Below the pieces are notes generated by a model. It worked only from the letters and a program-made list of their open reading frames with translations. It searched no databases and was not told the origin of the DNA. Made by a program: the position numbers and the translations under genes. Below, one piece after another: positions 11,909 through 22,844 of a stretch of 64,000 bases of DNA. Numbering within the stretch: the first letter of the stretch is position 1; every line of letters starts with the position of its first letter. The stretch is from Mauremys mutica (Eukaryota > Chordata > Testudines > Geoemydidae): positions 109,593,222 through 109,657,221 of the forward strand of contig NC_059075.1 of assembly GCF_020497125.1 (NCBI RefSeq), given 5' to 3'.

Positions 11909-13385
11909 GTGAATTCTGGGTTGAGATCCCAGTGCCTGATGGGGCAAAAACCATTTTCGTGGGTGGTTCTGGGTAAATGTCGTCAGTCATCCCTTCCTCC
12001 GGGAAAGCTACAGCAGACAATCATTTCAAGCCCGTTTTCCCTGGATTGCCCTGGCAGATGCCACAGCGTGGAAACCATGGAGCCTGTTTTGCCTTTTGTG
12101 CCTGTCACCGTATGTGTACTAGATGCCGCTGACAGAGGCGGTCCAGCAGCGCTACACAGCAGCATGCTTTTGCTTTTGCATGACAGCAGAGATGGTTACC
12201 AGCCATACTGTACCATATACCATACCATAAATTGGTAATAAGATGGGCATGGTTACCAGTCCTTTTGCACTGCACCATTTGCTGCTGTCATAAGTGCCCC
12301 TGGCTGCTCTTAGCCAGGGGCGCAAAAGCCAAAATTGGGAATGACTCCCTGAGTCAATCCCTCCTTTTTGGTATCTAAAAATAGAATCAGTCCTGCCTAG
12401 AATATGGGCAAGTGTACTAGAGAACCACTGTATCAGAGAACCAGAGAGCACAGCTGCTCTGTGTCAGATCCTGCATAGATTATGAGCTGTACGCTATTCA
12501 CAGGGGGTGCTCCTGCAACAACCCCACCTGTTCATTCCATTCTTCCCCCAGCCTTCCTGGGCTACCATAGCATTGTCCCCCACTTGTGTGATGAAGTAAT
12601 AAAGAATGCAGGAATAAGACACAGTGACTTGTTAGTGAGAAATGAGTGGAAGGCAGCCTCCAGTTGCTATGATAGTCCAGATAGGACATTAAGGAGTGTG
12701 GAGGAGAGGAGCCCAGCATCCTGCTGCTAGTCCAGGGGCAATTGAATCTTTTCTTTACACATGAAGGGTGGGGGCTGATGAAGCTCAGCCCCCTGTTGCT
12801 ATGATGAAGACAGTTATCAACCATACTGCACCATCTACCATGAAAAATTAGGTGCACCTGACATTGGGGGACCTGACAGATGCTAGTCGGCATGGTTACC
12901 AGTCCTTTTGCACTGCCCCATGTGCCAATAGGCTGATGATGACGATGGATATCAGTCATATTGTACCATCAGCCACCCATGGCGGGGGGGGAGCAAGGAT
13001 ATTGGTGTTGAGTGCTGCAGCATCGCATCTATCTGCAGCATTCAGTAAAGATACGGTGACATGTAAAAGAGTCAACAGAGGATTGTTTTCCCTTTCACTT
13101 CTGGGGGTGGGGAGGGGTGCGTAAATTGCCGAGCTATGCCCTGACCCACCGCGGACACTGTGTTTGACCCTAGAAGCATTTGGAGCTCAGCCAAGAATGC
13201 AAATGCTTTTCGGAGACAGCAGGAACTGTGGGATACCTTGCATCCTCAGTCCCCCCTCCCTCCATGAGCGTCCATTTGATTCTTTGGCTTTCCGTTACGC
13301 TCGTCACGCAGCAGCGTGCTGAGTCTCTGCTATGCCGTCTGTCCGGAGATTTTTTAAAAATACTTTGGACCAGGCGTAACATTAC
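11909..13385. repeat. Extra segment of H1, partly from an HD-type Harbinger
   Basis: H1 and H3/H4 run in parallel up to GAACACAGTCTAGTC (about 11888-11902), diverge, and rejoin at CCCTAATTAG just before the third ORF. The first ~110 bases of the extra segment (GATCCCAGTGCCTGATGGGG, then TGGGTAAATGTCGTCAGTC) match the reverse complement of the terminal region of the HD element (about 38385-38500). An ATGGAGCC at 12078 resembles the transposase start context. Two related blocks containing ATGGTTACCAGTCCTTTTGC lie at about 12190-12290 and 12810-12925. H2 carries the same segment. Confidence 0.65.
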
Positions 13386-13403
13386 AGTAATTCCCCTAAT
13401 TAG

Positions 13404-13751
13404 ATGCAGGAGTCTCCGAGCGAGATCACCCTGAGGATGGTCACTGAAGGAGATAGAGAGTGCATGCTGCGTGAAAGCCAGCACAAACCAGGTCCCTATG
13501 CAGCCGTGCTCGGGGAGGCAATGCTCCCTGAGTACCTCATGAAAGCCTCGCGCAGAAAAGTGTGCTACCACGGAGCACCCAATAAGGCAGCTCTCCCCAG
13601 GAACCTCCTGCGGAGGCTTTTCGATTACCTCCAGGAGAGCTTTGTGGAGATCTCCCAGGAGGATTTCTGTTCTGTCCCCATATATAGAGAGACCTCCTTT
13701 TCACATACTTCAGATTCCTGTTATATTAAGAATAAAAGTTTACATGGTTAA
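13404..13751 (+). CDS. Harbinger third ORF (ORF3), H1 copy, intact
   Basis: A 115-codon frame begins with ATGCAG directly after CCCTAATTAG, a possible splice acceptor. It is collinear with the 100-codon frames of H3 (55186-55488) and H4 (61837-62139) through residue 93 or so, including APNKA-LPRNLLRRLF and SFVEISQEDFCSVP, and then has a different, longer C terminus. An AATAAA lies at 13731-13736, inside the extended end. It lies antisense in the intron of the Myb gene. Transposase and Myb of this copy are dead, yet this frame is open. Family and function are unknown to me; the N terminus is charged and the core is Arg/Leu-rich. Confidence 0.65.
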   Translation: MQESPSEITLRMVTEGDRECMLRESQHKPGPYAAVLGEAMLPEYLMKASRRKVCYHGAPNKAALPRNLLRRLFDYLQESFVEISQEDFCSVPIYRETSFSHTSDSCYIKNKSLHG

Positions 13752-13760
13752 AGCACTTAC

Positions 13761-14284
13761 CGACTGCTCCTTCCCCTGATTCAGGATCCGGGTTAATGGC
13801 CGGGGAGGGTTGGTAGGGGATCTCCGTGACGGTGATGAAGAGATCCTGGCTGTTGGGGAAACCAGCGTTGTAAGCGCTGTCGCCTGCCTCGTCCTCCACA
13901 AACCCTTCCTCATCTTCCCCGTCCGCGAACATCGCCGAGGAACTGGCCATCGACACTGTCCCATCGTCAGAGTCCACGGTCACTGGTGGGGCAGTGGTGG
14001 CAGGCTCCGTAGCGTCCATTTGCCGCTTTGATTTTTTGGTAGCCTTGTCTGGGGTCCTTGATTTTCACGCGGCGCTGCGTTGCATCCCGGCTGTATCCTC
14101 TGTCTCTCATGGCTTTGGAGACCTTCTCGTAGGTCTTTCCATTCCGTTTTTTGGAGCGCAGCTCCGAAAGCACAGACTCCTCGCCCCACACACCAATCAG
14201 ATCCAAGACTTCCCGGTCAGTCTATGCTGGGTCCCTCTTTCTGTTCAGAGATTACATAAACTCCTCTGCTGGAGAGCTCTGCAT
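13761..14284 (-). pseudogene. Myb-like protein exon 1 remnant (H1)
   Basis: Minus-strand reading from 14284 starts MQSSPAEE, as in H3/H4, but meets TAA and then TAG; the TAG replaces the Trp of the SANT-like motif (PAW-TDREV in H3/H4). A 52-bp deletion near 14006 removes the QTCRFYEALHAILGG block and shifts the frame; GGCAG flanks the missing segment. The distal acidic part is open again in another frame and ends at the splice donor GTAAGT at 13760-13755. H2 shares the stop at the Trp position and the deletion. Confidence 0.8.
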
Positions 14285-14739
14285 TGCTGCCGGTGCTGCT
14301 GAGCACGCCCCGATGTCCAACCACGAAATGAGATTCTAACTGTCCAGACAGGAAAAGGAATTCAAAATTTCCCGGGACTTTTCCTGTGTGGCTGGTCAGA
14401 GCATCCAAACTCAGACTGCTGTCCAGAGCGTCAACAGATTGGGATAACAGATTGCAGTGTGGGATAGCTCCCGGAGCTACTAAGTTCGATTTGCATCCAC
14501 ACCTAGCCTAATTCGACATAGTCATGTCGAATTTAGCGCTACTCCCCTCGTCGGGGTGGAGTACCGAATTCGAACTAAAGAGCCCTCTAGGTCGAATTAA
14601 ATGGCTTCCTGGTGTGGACGGGTGCGCGGTTCATTCGAATTAACGCTGCTAAATTCGAATTAAAGTCCTAGTGTAGACCAGGCCTAAGACAAGATCAAAA
14701 TCAGTATCAGGGTCTCTGTCATGGGAAAATACAGTTTAG

Positions 14740-14808
14740 GGATGTAGGGCACTGGAAATGGGAGTCAAAAGACCTGGTTCTAATTCCTGGGTTCTAACAA
14801 TGACCTGC
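14740..14808 (+). repeat. MIR-like SINE, left part (split by LTR)
   Basis: GGGAGTCAAAAGACCTGG, a TTCTAATTCCTGG block and TGACCTGC follow the usual MIR/CORE-SINE order. The element resumes at 15634 with TGACCTTGGACAAGTCACTG. The LTR between them therefore inserted into this SINE. Confidence 0.5.
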
Positions 14809-15628
14809 TGTGACAGATATGGCAGTTTCCTGCATTATCCTTGTAAAACCTTATTGAATTACATTTAAGTATCTTTAGAGTCCATTGTATTAAATGCAGA
14901 GGTTATGTATGATTGTGGGCTCACTGCCATGTTATGACCTTTAGAGAATTATATTGAATAATGGGCCAGACAAGAATGGAATTTTGGGGACACAGTGTTC
15001 AGTGGCTTTCCTGGAAAATCTCTAGGGGGAGGTGGATGCAAATTCCCACCTCCAGTTATGCAAAAACCCAGCCATTTGAAGCTCTGCCATAAAAAGGGGA
15101 CCACTGGCTGCTGTTTACCTGTTCCTGGAATCTGAATATCAAAGGCCTGAGCTGTATTAAGGGAAGAATTACCTATCCATGAGTGTGTTTGTTCTGAGGT
15201 AAAGTGGGTCTGAACTTTGTAACCACAGAAAACTCCCTGCTGGAGTTGTGCGGATGATCAGTGGCAAGCTTGTTAGGATGCGGATAGTTGTTTTTTTTTT
15301 TAATATGTTCTCTGTCATGCTTTTACCTTAATAATAAATGTGCTTGCTTAGAAAGAGCAGTGTGATAACTTACAACTGTGGGTAATTACTCTGTTTATAG
15401 CCTCTGAAGAGAAAGTAAAGTGCAGATGCTGGTTTGTTTACACTGATTGGCGTGCTGGGAATATCATAGTGTAGGCAGGGGACTGTGCAGCTTGGAAAAA
15501 CCCCAATCGGGAAAGAGACGTGAGTCTCTGCCCAAAAGAGGTGATGGCTGAGGAGCCAGGAGCCTAGAGAGGGTGCCCATGGTGGACCATGAAGGGGAAA
15601 TACAGTTGCAGGTGCCGTGAATTTGGCA
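14809..15628 (+). mobile_element. Solo LTR of an endogenous retrovirus
   Basis: The block starts TGTGACAGATATGG and ends TTTGGCA, giving the TG...CA ends of an LTR, about 820 bp long. The 5-base flanks are CCTGC on the left and TCTGC on the right, a target duplication with one mismatch. A TATA-like CATAAAAAGG lies near 15088 and an AATAAA near 15332. Removing the block restores a MIR-like SINE. No primer-binding site, internal genes or second LTR are present, so this is a recombined solo LTR. Orientation follows the TATA and AATAAA order. Confidence 0.7.
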
Positions 15629-15795
15629 TCTGCTAAGTGACCTTGGACAAGTCACTGCACCTCTCTTTGCCAATATTTTCCCTCCCACTCTGTCTATTTA
15701 GACAGTAAATCCTCTGACCTTGGTTGACGCTTCTAGGTGCTACTGTAATGCAAATAACAATAAGGATGCCCTTGCAAAGAACAATTCCAAAATAA
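15629..15795 (+). repeat. MIR-like SINE, right part
   Basis: Continues the SINE at 14740-14808. TGACCTTGGACAAGTCACTG and CACCTCTCTTTGCC correspond to the conserved MIR core, and the later part (GGTGCTACTGTAATGCAA) to its diverged 3' region. Confidence 0.5.
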
Positions 15796-15829
15796 TATTA
15801 ATAATAAAGCTGTAAAGACCCCAAACTTA

Positions 15830-16635
15830 CTTAACAACTATATAAATGAATTGTACACTGGTACCAGGGTTTACACAGCTTCAGAGCAAAGAGGCCTTCT
15901 TGCTAACTCAGAATTCATTTGTCACCAGCAGCTCTGATTTCTTAAGATGACAAGAGATCAGTCTGTCTAACCTGCAATTAAGGGATGAAAAAAACTCAAA
16001 CAAACGATTGACTAAAAGATCTGACCTTAATTTAAAAAATCAAGGCTGTGGCGAAAAGCAAATGAAGTTCATTTTCGATTTAATTAAAATGCTGCGATTA
16101 CAATGTAAATAATTGTGTTTTATTAATCATCAGCATTCAAGCTTGAGACTGCAGCGATACTAAAGATAATTAAGTTGCTGGTGCTGAGTGTGGTGCCTTA
16201 ATAATTACACAGTAGTTAATACAGAATGCTAACTAAAACTGGGAAGTTCTGCATAGCAATTATGTTATCTAAGGCTGCTAATTATTCATGTTAATTTAGA
16301 ATGACTTTGGTTGCCTGTGTAGACTAGGCTTGTTAAACTGCAAGTCCCTGTTGTCGCTTCTGTCAGATGCAATCTAACTGGTGCTTTCTTTCACTTTTTC
16401 CACCAAAGTGTAACAGCTGACACAATGATGCTTCTCATCGAGGCAATGACATGAAAAGGGGATAGGTTTTATAAAATACTATATTACGTTTGTTTGTCAT
16501 ATTTAGCTGGCACACACAAGAGGAAATGCATTCAGCGTTAAGGCTGTCCAGTCCTTAAGAGAACTTTTTCAAGGCATTTAAAATAGTTTTTTTTCCCTTA
16601 GTGTTTTGCATTCTAATATTTAGACTACTCACTGA
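15830..16635. other. AT-rich unique DNA, candidate conserved non-coding element
   Basis: No repeat or gene signature. The region is rich in TAATTA-type homeodomain core words (for example near 16083, 16168, 16199 and 16279) and contains ATTTAATTAAAAT. This composition resembles vertebrate developmental enhancers, but only cross-species alignment could show conservation. Confidence 0.3.
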
Positions 16636-16637
16636 TT

Positions 16638-17240
16638 AATCTTTTCTGCTTATGTAGCATCTTCCATCCAAGGATCTCAGAGCATTTACAAATATTAATT
16701 AGTTAGCCTCATAACACCTTGTGAGGTAGGTATTATTATCCCCCATTTTATAGATGGGGAAACTGATATATGGAGAGGTTTAAATGATAGTCTAACTTTA
16801 ACAAACTGTCCTTGGGATGGGATGGGAAGCAGCAGAGGTGCCCTAGGAACAACAAGCCAAAGTGAGAGAAAGTTACAGTTACTTCCCTGCTTCCCTTCCA
16901 TCCTTGATCTGGGAGGAAGTAAGTTACTTCATGGCTTTTTGTGGAGCAGCTTCCTTTCCACTATAAACCCAGACAGCTCCTCTGACTTACTGGAAAGAAG
17001 GTGGGGGCAAAGGCAGAGGTGCCCACTTGCTTACCTTGGGGAGAATGAAGTGAATAGCCACTGCTTGTTCCACCCCACCCCCCCATCTTTCAGGAGAGAA
17101 CCTGAGCAGAACCAAGCAGGGAATTAAGGGGGCATGATTCCTCCCGACTCATCTGTCTGGCAGAAAAAGGGCTGTGACAGTCGAGCCCAAAGTCACACAA
17201 TAAATCAGTGGCAGAGTCATGAATTAAACAGAAATCTTCT
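16638..17240 (-). repeat. MIR-like SINE in two pieces
   Basis: AAGGATCTCAGAGCATTTAC, CTTGTGAGGTAGGTATTATT and ATAGATGGGGAAACTGA up to about 16770 are the MIR/CORE-SINE pattern read in reverse. AAAGTCACACAATAAATCAG and GTGGCAGAGTCATGAATT at 17190-17230 look like the remaining end, separated by about 400 bp of unrelated sequence. Confidence 0.5.
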
Positions 17241-18485
17241 GCTTCATCCACAAGTTCACCCTCTGGGCTGACCTCATCCTTCTAGTTTAAGAGTATCTTT
17301 TTTAACTAGCATTCAATCATGAGCCCTGTATTGCTTTCAGCTTGTTTGAAAAGACTCTGTGACTGTAGAGAATCTCCAGAGGGTATGGAACAAAAGAGGA
17401 AAACACCTCCGTCCTCACTCACACTTTATGCATGCAGGATCTATTTTTAATATCGCAAATGAATACATAAGGGGAAACAGATCCTCTTTGCAATAGTGTG
17501 TCAGCAGTATCTAAGATCCTAACCATGAAAAGAAACAGGGATGGGTCTAGTAGTTCTGCTGCCCTAGGCAAACCAGCAAATCTCCAACTTATAAGCCTGT
17601 CATCACCCACACATGCTGTTACTTAACAATTGATTGTCCCTAATATTTGGCAGTCCTGGGTGACAACAGCTGGCAGACCTGGCCTTCCAGAGAGTCTAAA
17701 TACATCAGCATAGACCAATACCTCTCTTCATCCAGGGCCTCTCCTGAAGTTCTTTCTCTGTCTTTATTCAGTACATACTCCCATTGGCCAAATCCTGAGG
17801 CCCTTTCTCTGTCTTTACTCACTCCTTACTCAGCAAATTCTCATGGATTTATGGGTGTCTGGATGTGGACCTCAGGATTTGCTCCTGATATTAAAGCATA
17901 AATTACATTTTCACAGAACATACATCATGGGTTTAGAAGACAAAATGTTGCTGCCAATCACTCCTGTGCAATCCAACTCGACTCAAGATGATTACACTGG
18001 TGTAAATGAGAGTAGAATTTAGTCCAATATTGGACAGATTAAACTATGCTTAGGGTCTTATAGTCAGTGTAAATTTAAGAGTCCTTGCAGGAAGTCAATA
18101 GTGCTATAAATCTGTCAGCTTTGGTCTCCTCCTGAAGGCTTTGCTGAGTGGGGATGAAAGACTTCAGTCTGTCATATTTCCATAGATGTCTTTCTGATCC
18201 TGTTTTTTGTGGAAGCAAAGTTGTTTTTCAAGGAAAAAAAATCAAGAAACAGAAAAACATGTATTTGTATTTTACACAGTTCCAGATTTGCCTAACCCTT
18301 CCCAAGCAGCAATAATCCTAGACCTAGTGGGATCTCCCACTCAAAGTGCAAAGTAATTTGTGCTACTGCAATTTTCCAGACTTTATGGACAACAGGGCAG
18401 ACTCAAAAATATAAGTGCACGTGGCTCCTCCCCAGCACTCTGGTGGAACTCTAAAGACACTAAGCCTCTCATAGTCTTGTACGTG
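17241..18485. other. No gene seen
   Basis: No gene, clear repeat or RNA signature. Frames in both directions are under 90 codons and overlap one another. Confidence 0.4.
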
Positions 18486-18489
18486 GAAT

Positions 18490-18735
18490 AACAATACCTT
18501 ACAGTTATACGGTAAGGATCTATGAGGACCTCAAAGCCCTTTACAAACATCAGTTATCGGGGCCACTCTTGTGAGGTGGGTCTGACTGTTCCAATTTCAC
18601 AGAGAGGTAAACTGAGATGCAGAGCAGTTATGTCACTTGGCCAAGGTTGCACAGGAAGTTTGTGGCAAAGTCATAAACAGAACCGGGACATTTAAATTGA
18701 CTGCCCAGTGCTCTAATAACTAGACTACAGTCCAT
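18490..18735 (-). repeat. MIR-like SINE
   Basis: CCTCAAAGCCCTTTACAAAC, TTGTGAGGTGGGTCTGAC, AGAGAGGTAAACTGAG, CACTTGGCCAAGGTTGCAC and GTGGCAAAGTCATAAAC follow the MIR order in reverse orientation. Strongly diverged. Confidence 0.5.
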
Positions 18736-18977
18736 TATATTCCTCAATGAACTGTCCCTTGTGAAAGCATTTTCTGAAGCACTACTGCTGTGGAGTCACT
18801 CCCTGGATATCCGCTACACAGCGTAGAAGCTGTCCCGGATTGGATGCTTCATCTGGAAGACGGAATTGCCAAACTACTAAAGGCCTGAATCAGAGTCCAC
18901 TGAAGTCAAGGGGAATCTTTCTATTGGTATGAATGTGGTCAACAAGTGCACGTGCATAAATCACGCAGGCATAACAG

Positions 18978-19065
18978 TGACAAAGAGTCCTGTGGCACCT
19001 TATAGACTAACAGATGTATTGGAGCATGAGCTTTTGTGGGTGAATACCCACTTTGTCAGACACGT
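18978..19065 (-). mobile_element. Short retroposon fragment with 10-bp target duplication
   Basis: The direct repeat GGCATAACAG flanks an 88-bp insert on both sides (18968-18977 and 19066-19075). Read on the minus strand, the insert contains AAAGTGGGTATTCACCCAC, GCTCATGCTCC and GTTAGTCTATAAGGTGCC. Related sequences occur at 36392-36482 and 56693-56790. The variable-length perfect duplication fits a 5'-truncated retroposon. Confidence 0.7.
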
Positions 19066-19479
19066 GGCATAACAGAGTCCAGACTGTGGCCCCTTTGAAA
19101 ATGTGGTCCTTTAAGCAAATAAGAAAATAGGCCAGCCTCCCCCAACCACACAAACATAGAGATTTTCAAAGGCATCAAGGGCAATTAGGTGCCAGCTCCC
19201 ACTGAAAGTCAGGGAGAGCTGGTTACCTAGCTCTCACTTGTCACTTTGAACATCTCCCCCACAAACGGTTAGAAATAGCGGTGCTCATTCTGATCTCCCT
19301 CTCAAAGGAGTGAGAGGAGAAGCAAACCCAGTGAGTGGTCTTTCTGCATGGCTAGGATGAAAATGAAGCAGTTAATCATCACACTGCATGATGAGCAGCT
19401 TCCTCGAACACCCTGATCCAGTGTGAGATGGATGCACAACCAGATATGTTTTTGCCTGCATAGGCGCTGGAGGGAATTC

Positions 19480-20180
19480 AAGGTCTATGGAGGGTCCGCT
19501 GGCGACAGAAGTTATTAACAGCGTTAGCAATTTGAATAGTCAAATTGATGAGGGGCTCAGGGAAAATGTCAGTAAATTAGAAATCATTAGAGACATTCTA
19601 AAAAGCATTGAGGCTGAGCAATTTTTTAAAGGACGTGTTTATTGCAAAGATGACCGAACTGTATAGAGCTAAAAAGGCTTTGTTTAATACCACTTGACTG
19701 CAATGCTATATTACATATATGCACTCCCTTGAAAGCGCAGAGCATCAGGCAAGCAAAATGAGAACAAGAATCTGAGCAGGATGGGGGAGTTGAAACAATC
19801 TTTTAATTGCTTCCTGATTGCCTAGGTCAAGTGCTGAATATGGTAAAAAGGAAAAGCAGAAGTACAAGGTTTTCCATTTGATTCTCCCTCCTGCTGCTCT
19901 TTGAATGGATTCGGAGAAGCTTTGAATATGTTTATTTTGGGGGGGAAAGGCTTGTCAAGCCTTCCTGCTTCGGTGCCTGGACAGTCTAAAATGTAAGACT
20001 ACCAATTACTGCAGCAGAAATATTGTGTATTGGTGTATTGTGTAAATAGTGTAAATATTCCTTTTTTAGCCTAATCAGCAGAAATTGCTGATCTCCACTT
20101 TGCATTCTACCTTCATCGTAGTTAATTAACGCACAAAGTTAATTTTGCGCTTATCAGTCCAAAGCAAGGGGACCATGAAA
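19480..20180. other. AT-rich unique DNA, candidate conserved non-coding element
   Basis: No gene or repeat family recognised. Notable words are TTTTAATTGCTTCC, an AATCAGCAGAAATTGCTGAT near-palindrome at about 20073-20092, and GTTAATTAACGCAC near 20121. Composition resembles regulatory DNA, but nothing here proves function. Confidence 0.3.
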
Positions 20181-20518
20181 TTAACTTAGGGCCAAATCTT
20201 GTTTTTCTTACTCAGCCAAATTCCTCTTGACTACAGTGAGGGATTTGCTCAAATTAGGATTGGGTCGGACTTCAGGATTTGGCCCACCATGCACTGGTTC
20301 CATGGTATAGGGTATTTTGTTTTCATTTTCTCCACCCTCCCCCACACATCCAAATGGAGGTGCGATGAAACAATCCCGTAAAGACAGCAGGCCCAGTTCA
20401 CTCTGCTGTAATTCCATTGATTTCAGGAGTGAATGTAGCTCAGTGCTTTTAGAATTGGGGGCAATGCCACTGGCATGCCTAAGATTACATTTTACTGGCA
20501 GTTTCTCATAGTAGCAAA

Positions 20519-20678
20519 CAGGGCCGGCTCCAGACCCCAGCGCGCCAAGCCGCAGGGGGCGCTGTGCCTGTCTGCCTGCGGATGCGCCACCGGAGCCGTG
20601 GGACCAGCGGACCCTCCGCAGGCACATCTGCGGGAGGTCCACCGGAGCCCTGGGACTGGCAACCGCCAGAGCGCCCCG
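20519..20678. mobile_element. Small GC-rich hAT-type MITE
   Basis: The 8-bp direct repeat GTAGCAAA lies immediately on both sides (20511-20518 and 20679-20686), the length expected of hAT transposons. The insert starts CAGGGCCGGCTCCAG and is GC-rich, unlike its AT-rich surroundings. Its terminal inversion is weak: the right end reads GCGCCCCG. No coding capacity; it would have depended on a hAT transposase supplied elsewhere. Confidence 0.75.
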
Positions 20679-21137
20679 GTAGCAAAGATAAGCCTTGTCT
20701 GCTCGTTTTGCCACTAGCCCTTGTTTTCCCAAGTAGTACCTTTTGCTCTTAGGCCTTGTCTACACTACAGGACTATTTCGAATCTACTTAATTCGAATTT
20801 GTGGATTCGACCTTATGAAGTCGAATTTGTGTATCCATACTAAATACACTAATTCGAACTTCTGAGTCCACATTCACGGGGCCGGCATCGACTTTCGAAG
20901 CGGTGCACTGTGGGAAGCTATCCCACAGTTCCCGCAGTCCCCGCTGCCCATTTGAATTCTGGGATTTCCCCCCAATGCATGCTGGGGGAAAAAATGTGTC
21001 GAGGGTGGTTTTGGGTAACTGTCGTCATTGAACCGTCAATCACGCCCTCACTCCCTCCCTCCCTGAAAGCGCCTGCGGGCAATCTGTTCGTGCACTTTTC
21101 TGGTCAGTGACAGCGTGGACGCCACAGCACTGCAAGC

Positions 21138-21559
21138 ATGGAGCCCGCTGCGATCCTCGCCGTTTTCTCCTCCTCGCACTTTATCCTCCACCTCTTCCAC
21201 ATTCAGCTGCTGAGAAATTGGGCTACTTTTCAATGGTTCTGCAAGCACTGGGGGACCATAGGGGCCTTTTTACCAACATGAACGTCGTATGGCCGGGCAA
21301 GGTTCCTGATGCGTGTGTTCTCAGGAACTGTGGGCTGCTCAGACGCCTGCTGGAAGGTAGTTTCTTCCCGTACCACGAAATAACTGTTGTGGATGTGCAT
21401 TTGCCTATAGTGATCCTCGGTGACCCAGCCTGCCCGCTAATGCACTTGCTCATGAAGCCCTATACAGGTGCCTGGGACAGCGACAAGGAACTCTTTAAAT
21501 ACCAGCGAGCAGCGAGCAGCGTGACCTGTGACTGTTCAGTTTCTTTACAGAGAAGCTGA
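21138..21559 (+). pseudogene. Harbinger transposase remnant (H2)
   Basis: The start ATGGAGCCCGCTGCG is kept, but after GAGAAAT the sequence jumps to TGGGCTAC, the same junction as H1. The middle of the protein, with the HTH region and first catalytic Asp, is absent. The second catalytic block is altered to GDPACPL, and the C-terminal catalytic Glu region is deleted. The 3' end rejoins the intact copies at ACAGAGAAGCTGAACC. Confidence 0.85.
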
Positions 21560-22299
21560 ACCTGCCCCTGTTTCTTTACCCAGTTACTGTTGACTCTCCT
21601 CTTCGGTTAAATACCCCGTTCTCCCCGTTTCCTCCACTTCCAAGACACGTGTAAAAATAAAATACATGTCACACTGTTACTGAGGAGAGGTTTCTTTATT
21701 CATGACTTTTCGTTAAAGGGTCGAAACTGGAACGCAGACTGCGGTGGGTAGGGTGTGCGCTGATGTAAAGACCGCCTCTAAACTCAAGGAATGACAGGCT
21801 CCTGCTCCTACAGCGGTCCGCATTGCCGGACTGCTTGTTTCAACGGAGCCTGCCATCCCTCCTTTTTGGGATTCTGTGTGCGGGGGGCTATGTGGCCTTG
21901 TGGCGGAGGAGGACGGATACAGATTCCTCTGCTGCGTGACTCAGCGGTCCATGACAAGGACCGCTGTATAAGATCTGTACCCGCCCTCCCCCGCTAAAAA
22001 GTCACATCCCCACCGCCCACACAGAACCTGGAAACCACCTCCCATACCGACCACGGTGCCTGCTGACTGCACTGTGTGTGTTACCCGCTGCTGATCCGGC
22101 CCCCATGTCTGTACCCTGCGAAAGGTGCCTGTCCTATGCAATTAGCAACGCACTTCCCCACGCACCCCATTCAAACACAGTCTTCAGTGAGGAAACATGA
22201 CGGAAACAGTACTTAACAGCAAAGTATTTTTATTACTTAAGTACACAGTTATGGGATGGGACTGGGATTGGGACTTGTTTGAGTCCGGAAGGGAAGGAC

Positions 22300-22767
22300 T
22301 TATGCAAACGTAGGGTATGAGAGCTTTTGGTTACTTGAGCACTCTGTTGGGGTGCAGTGACAGTATTCACGGCCCAGGGTGGGCATCCTCCTGGTTATTT
22401 AGGGTGAGGGGGGTATGTGACTTTGTGGCGGGGGAGGGCGGTTGCAGAGATACTGCCGGGGGCTCTGTCCTGCAGCGGTCCTGCAGAACATACACAAGTC
22501 GCCGGAGCGTGTCCGTTTGCTCCCTCAGTAGTACAAGCATTGCTTGACTCGCCTGCTTGTGTTCCTCACGCCACCTCTCCTCCCATTCGCTGTGTGAGCG
22601 CTGGTACAGAGAGACTTTCTCCCTCTACTGCCTCTGCTGGTCCGCCTCGGCTAGGTAGCAGCCCACACATTCATCGAAAATCGTGTCCCTTGTCTTTTTC
22701 TTTCGCCGCCTAATCTTCGCCAGACTCTGCGAGGGGGATGCTGTGGAAGGTCTGGAGACAGTGGAAG
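22300..22767 (-). pseudogene. Myb-like protein exon 2 remnant (H2)
   Basis: An acceptor-like CCCATCTCACAG precedes the exon, which begins at 22767 and contains PSQSLAKIRRRKKKTRD. A TAG at 22627-22625 replaces the Trp found in the other copies (RQW context), so the exon is truncated early. The sequence continues downstream in a recognisable form. Confidence 0.75.
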
Positions 22768-22844
22768 CTGTGAGATGGGAAACAGTTAGTTAATTCCTTG
22801 CAATGATACTTTTTTGCGAACAATTAACTGAGTCTAGGCTGTCT

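Larger units (their letters stand above)
9808..14684 (+). mobile_element. PIF/Harbinger transposon copy H1 (defective, chimeric)
   Basis: The element starts GGGTATGTCTACACTAC and ends GTGTAGACCAGGCC, imperfect terminal inverted repeats, and is bounded by TAA at 9805-9807 and 14685-14687, the TNA-type duplication expected of Harbinger. Inside are a twice-deleted transposase (plus), Myb exon 2 and exon 1 remnants (minus), and an intact third ORF (plus) between the Myb exons. It shares its main lesions with H2, so it belongs to a non-autonomous lineage. It also carries an extra 1.5-kb segment (11909-13385) replacing about 375 bp of the H3/H4 intron. Confidence 0.92.
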
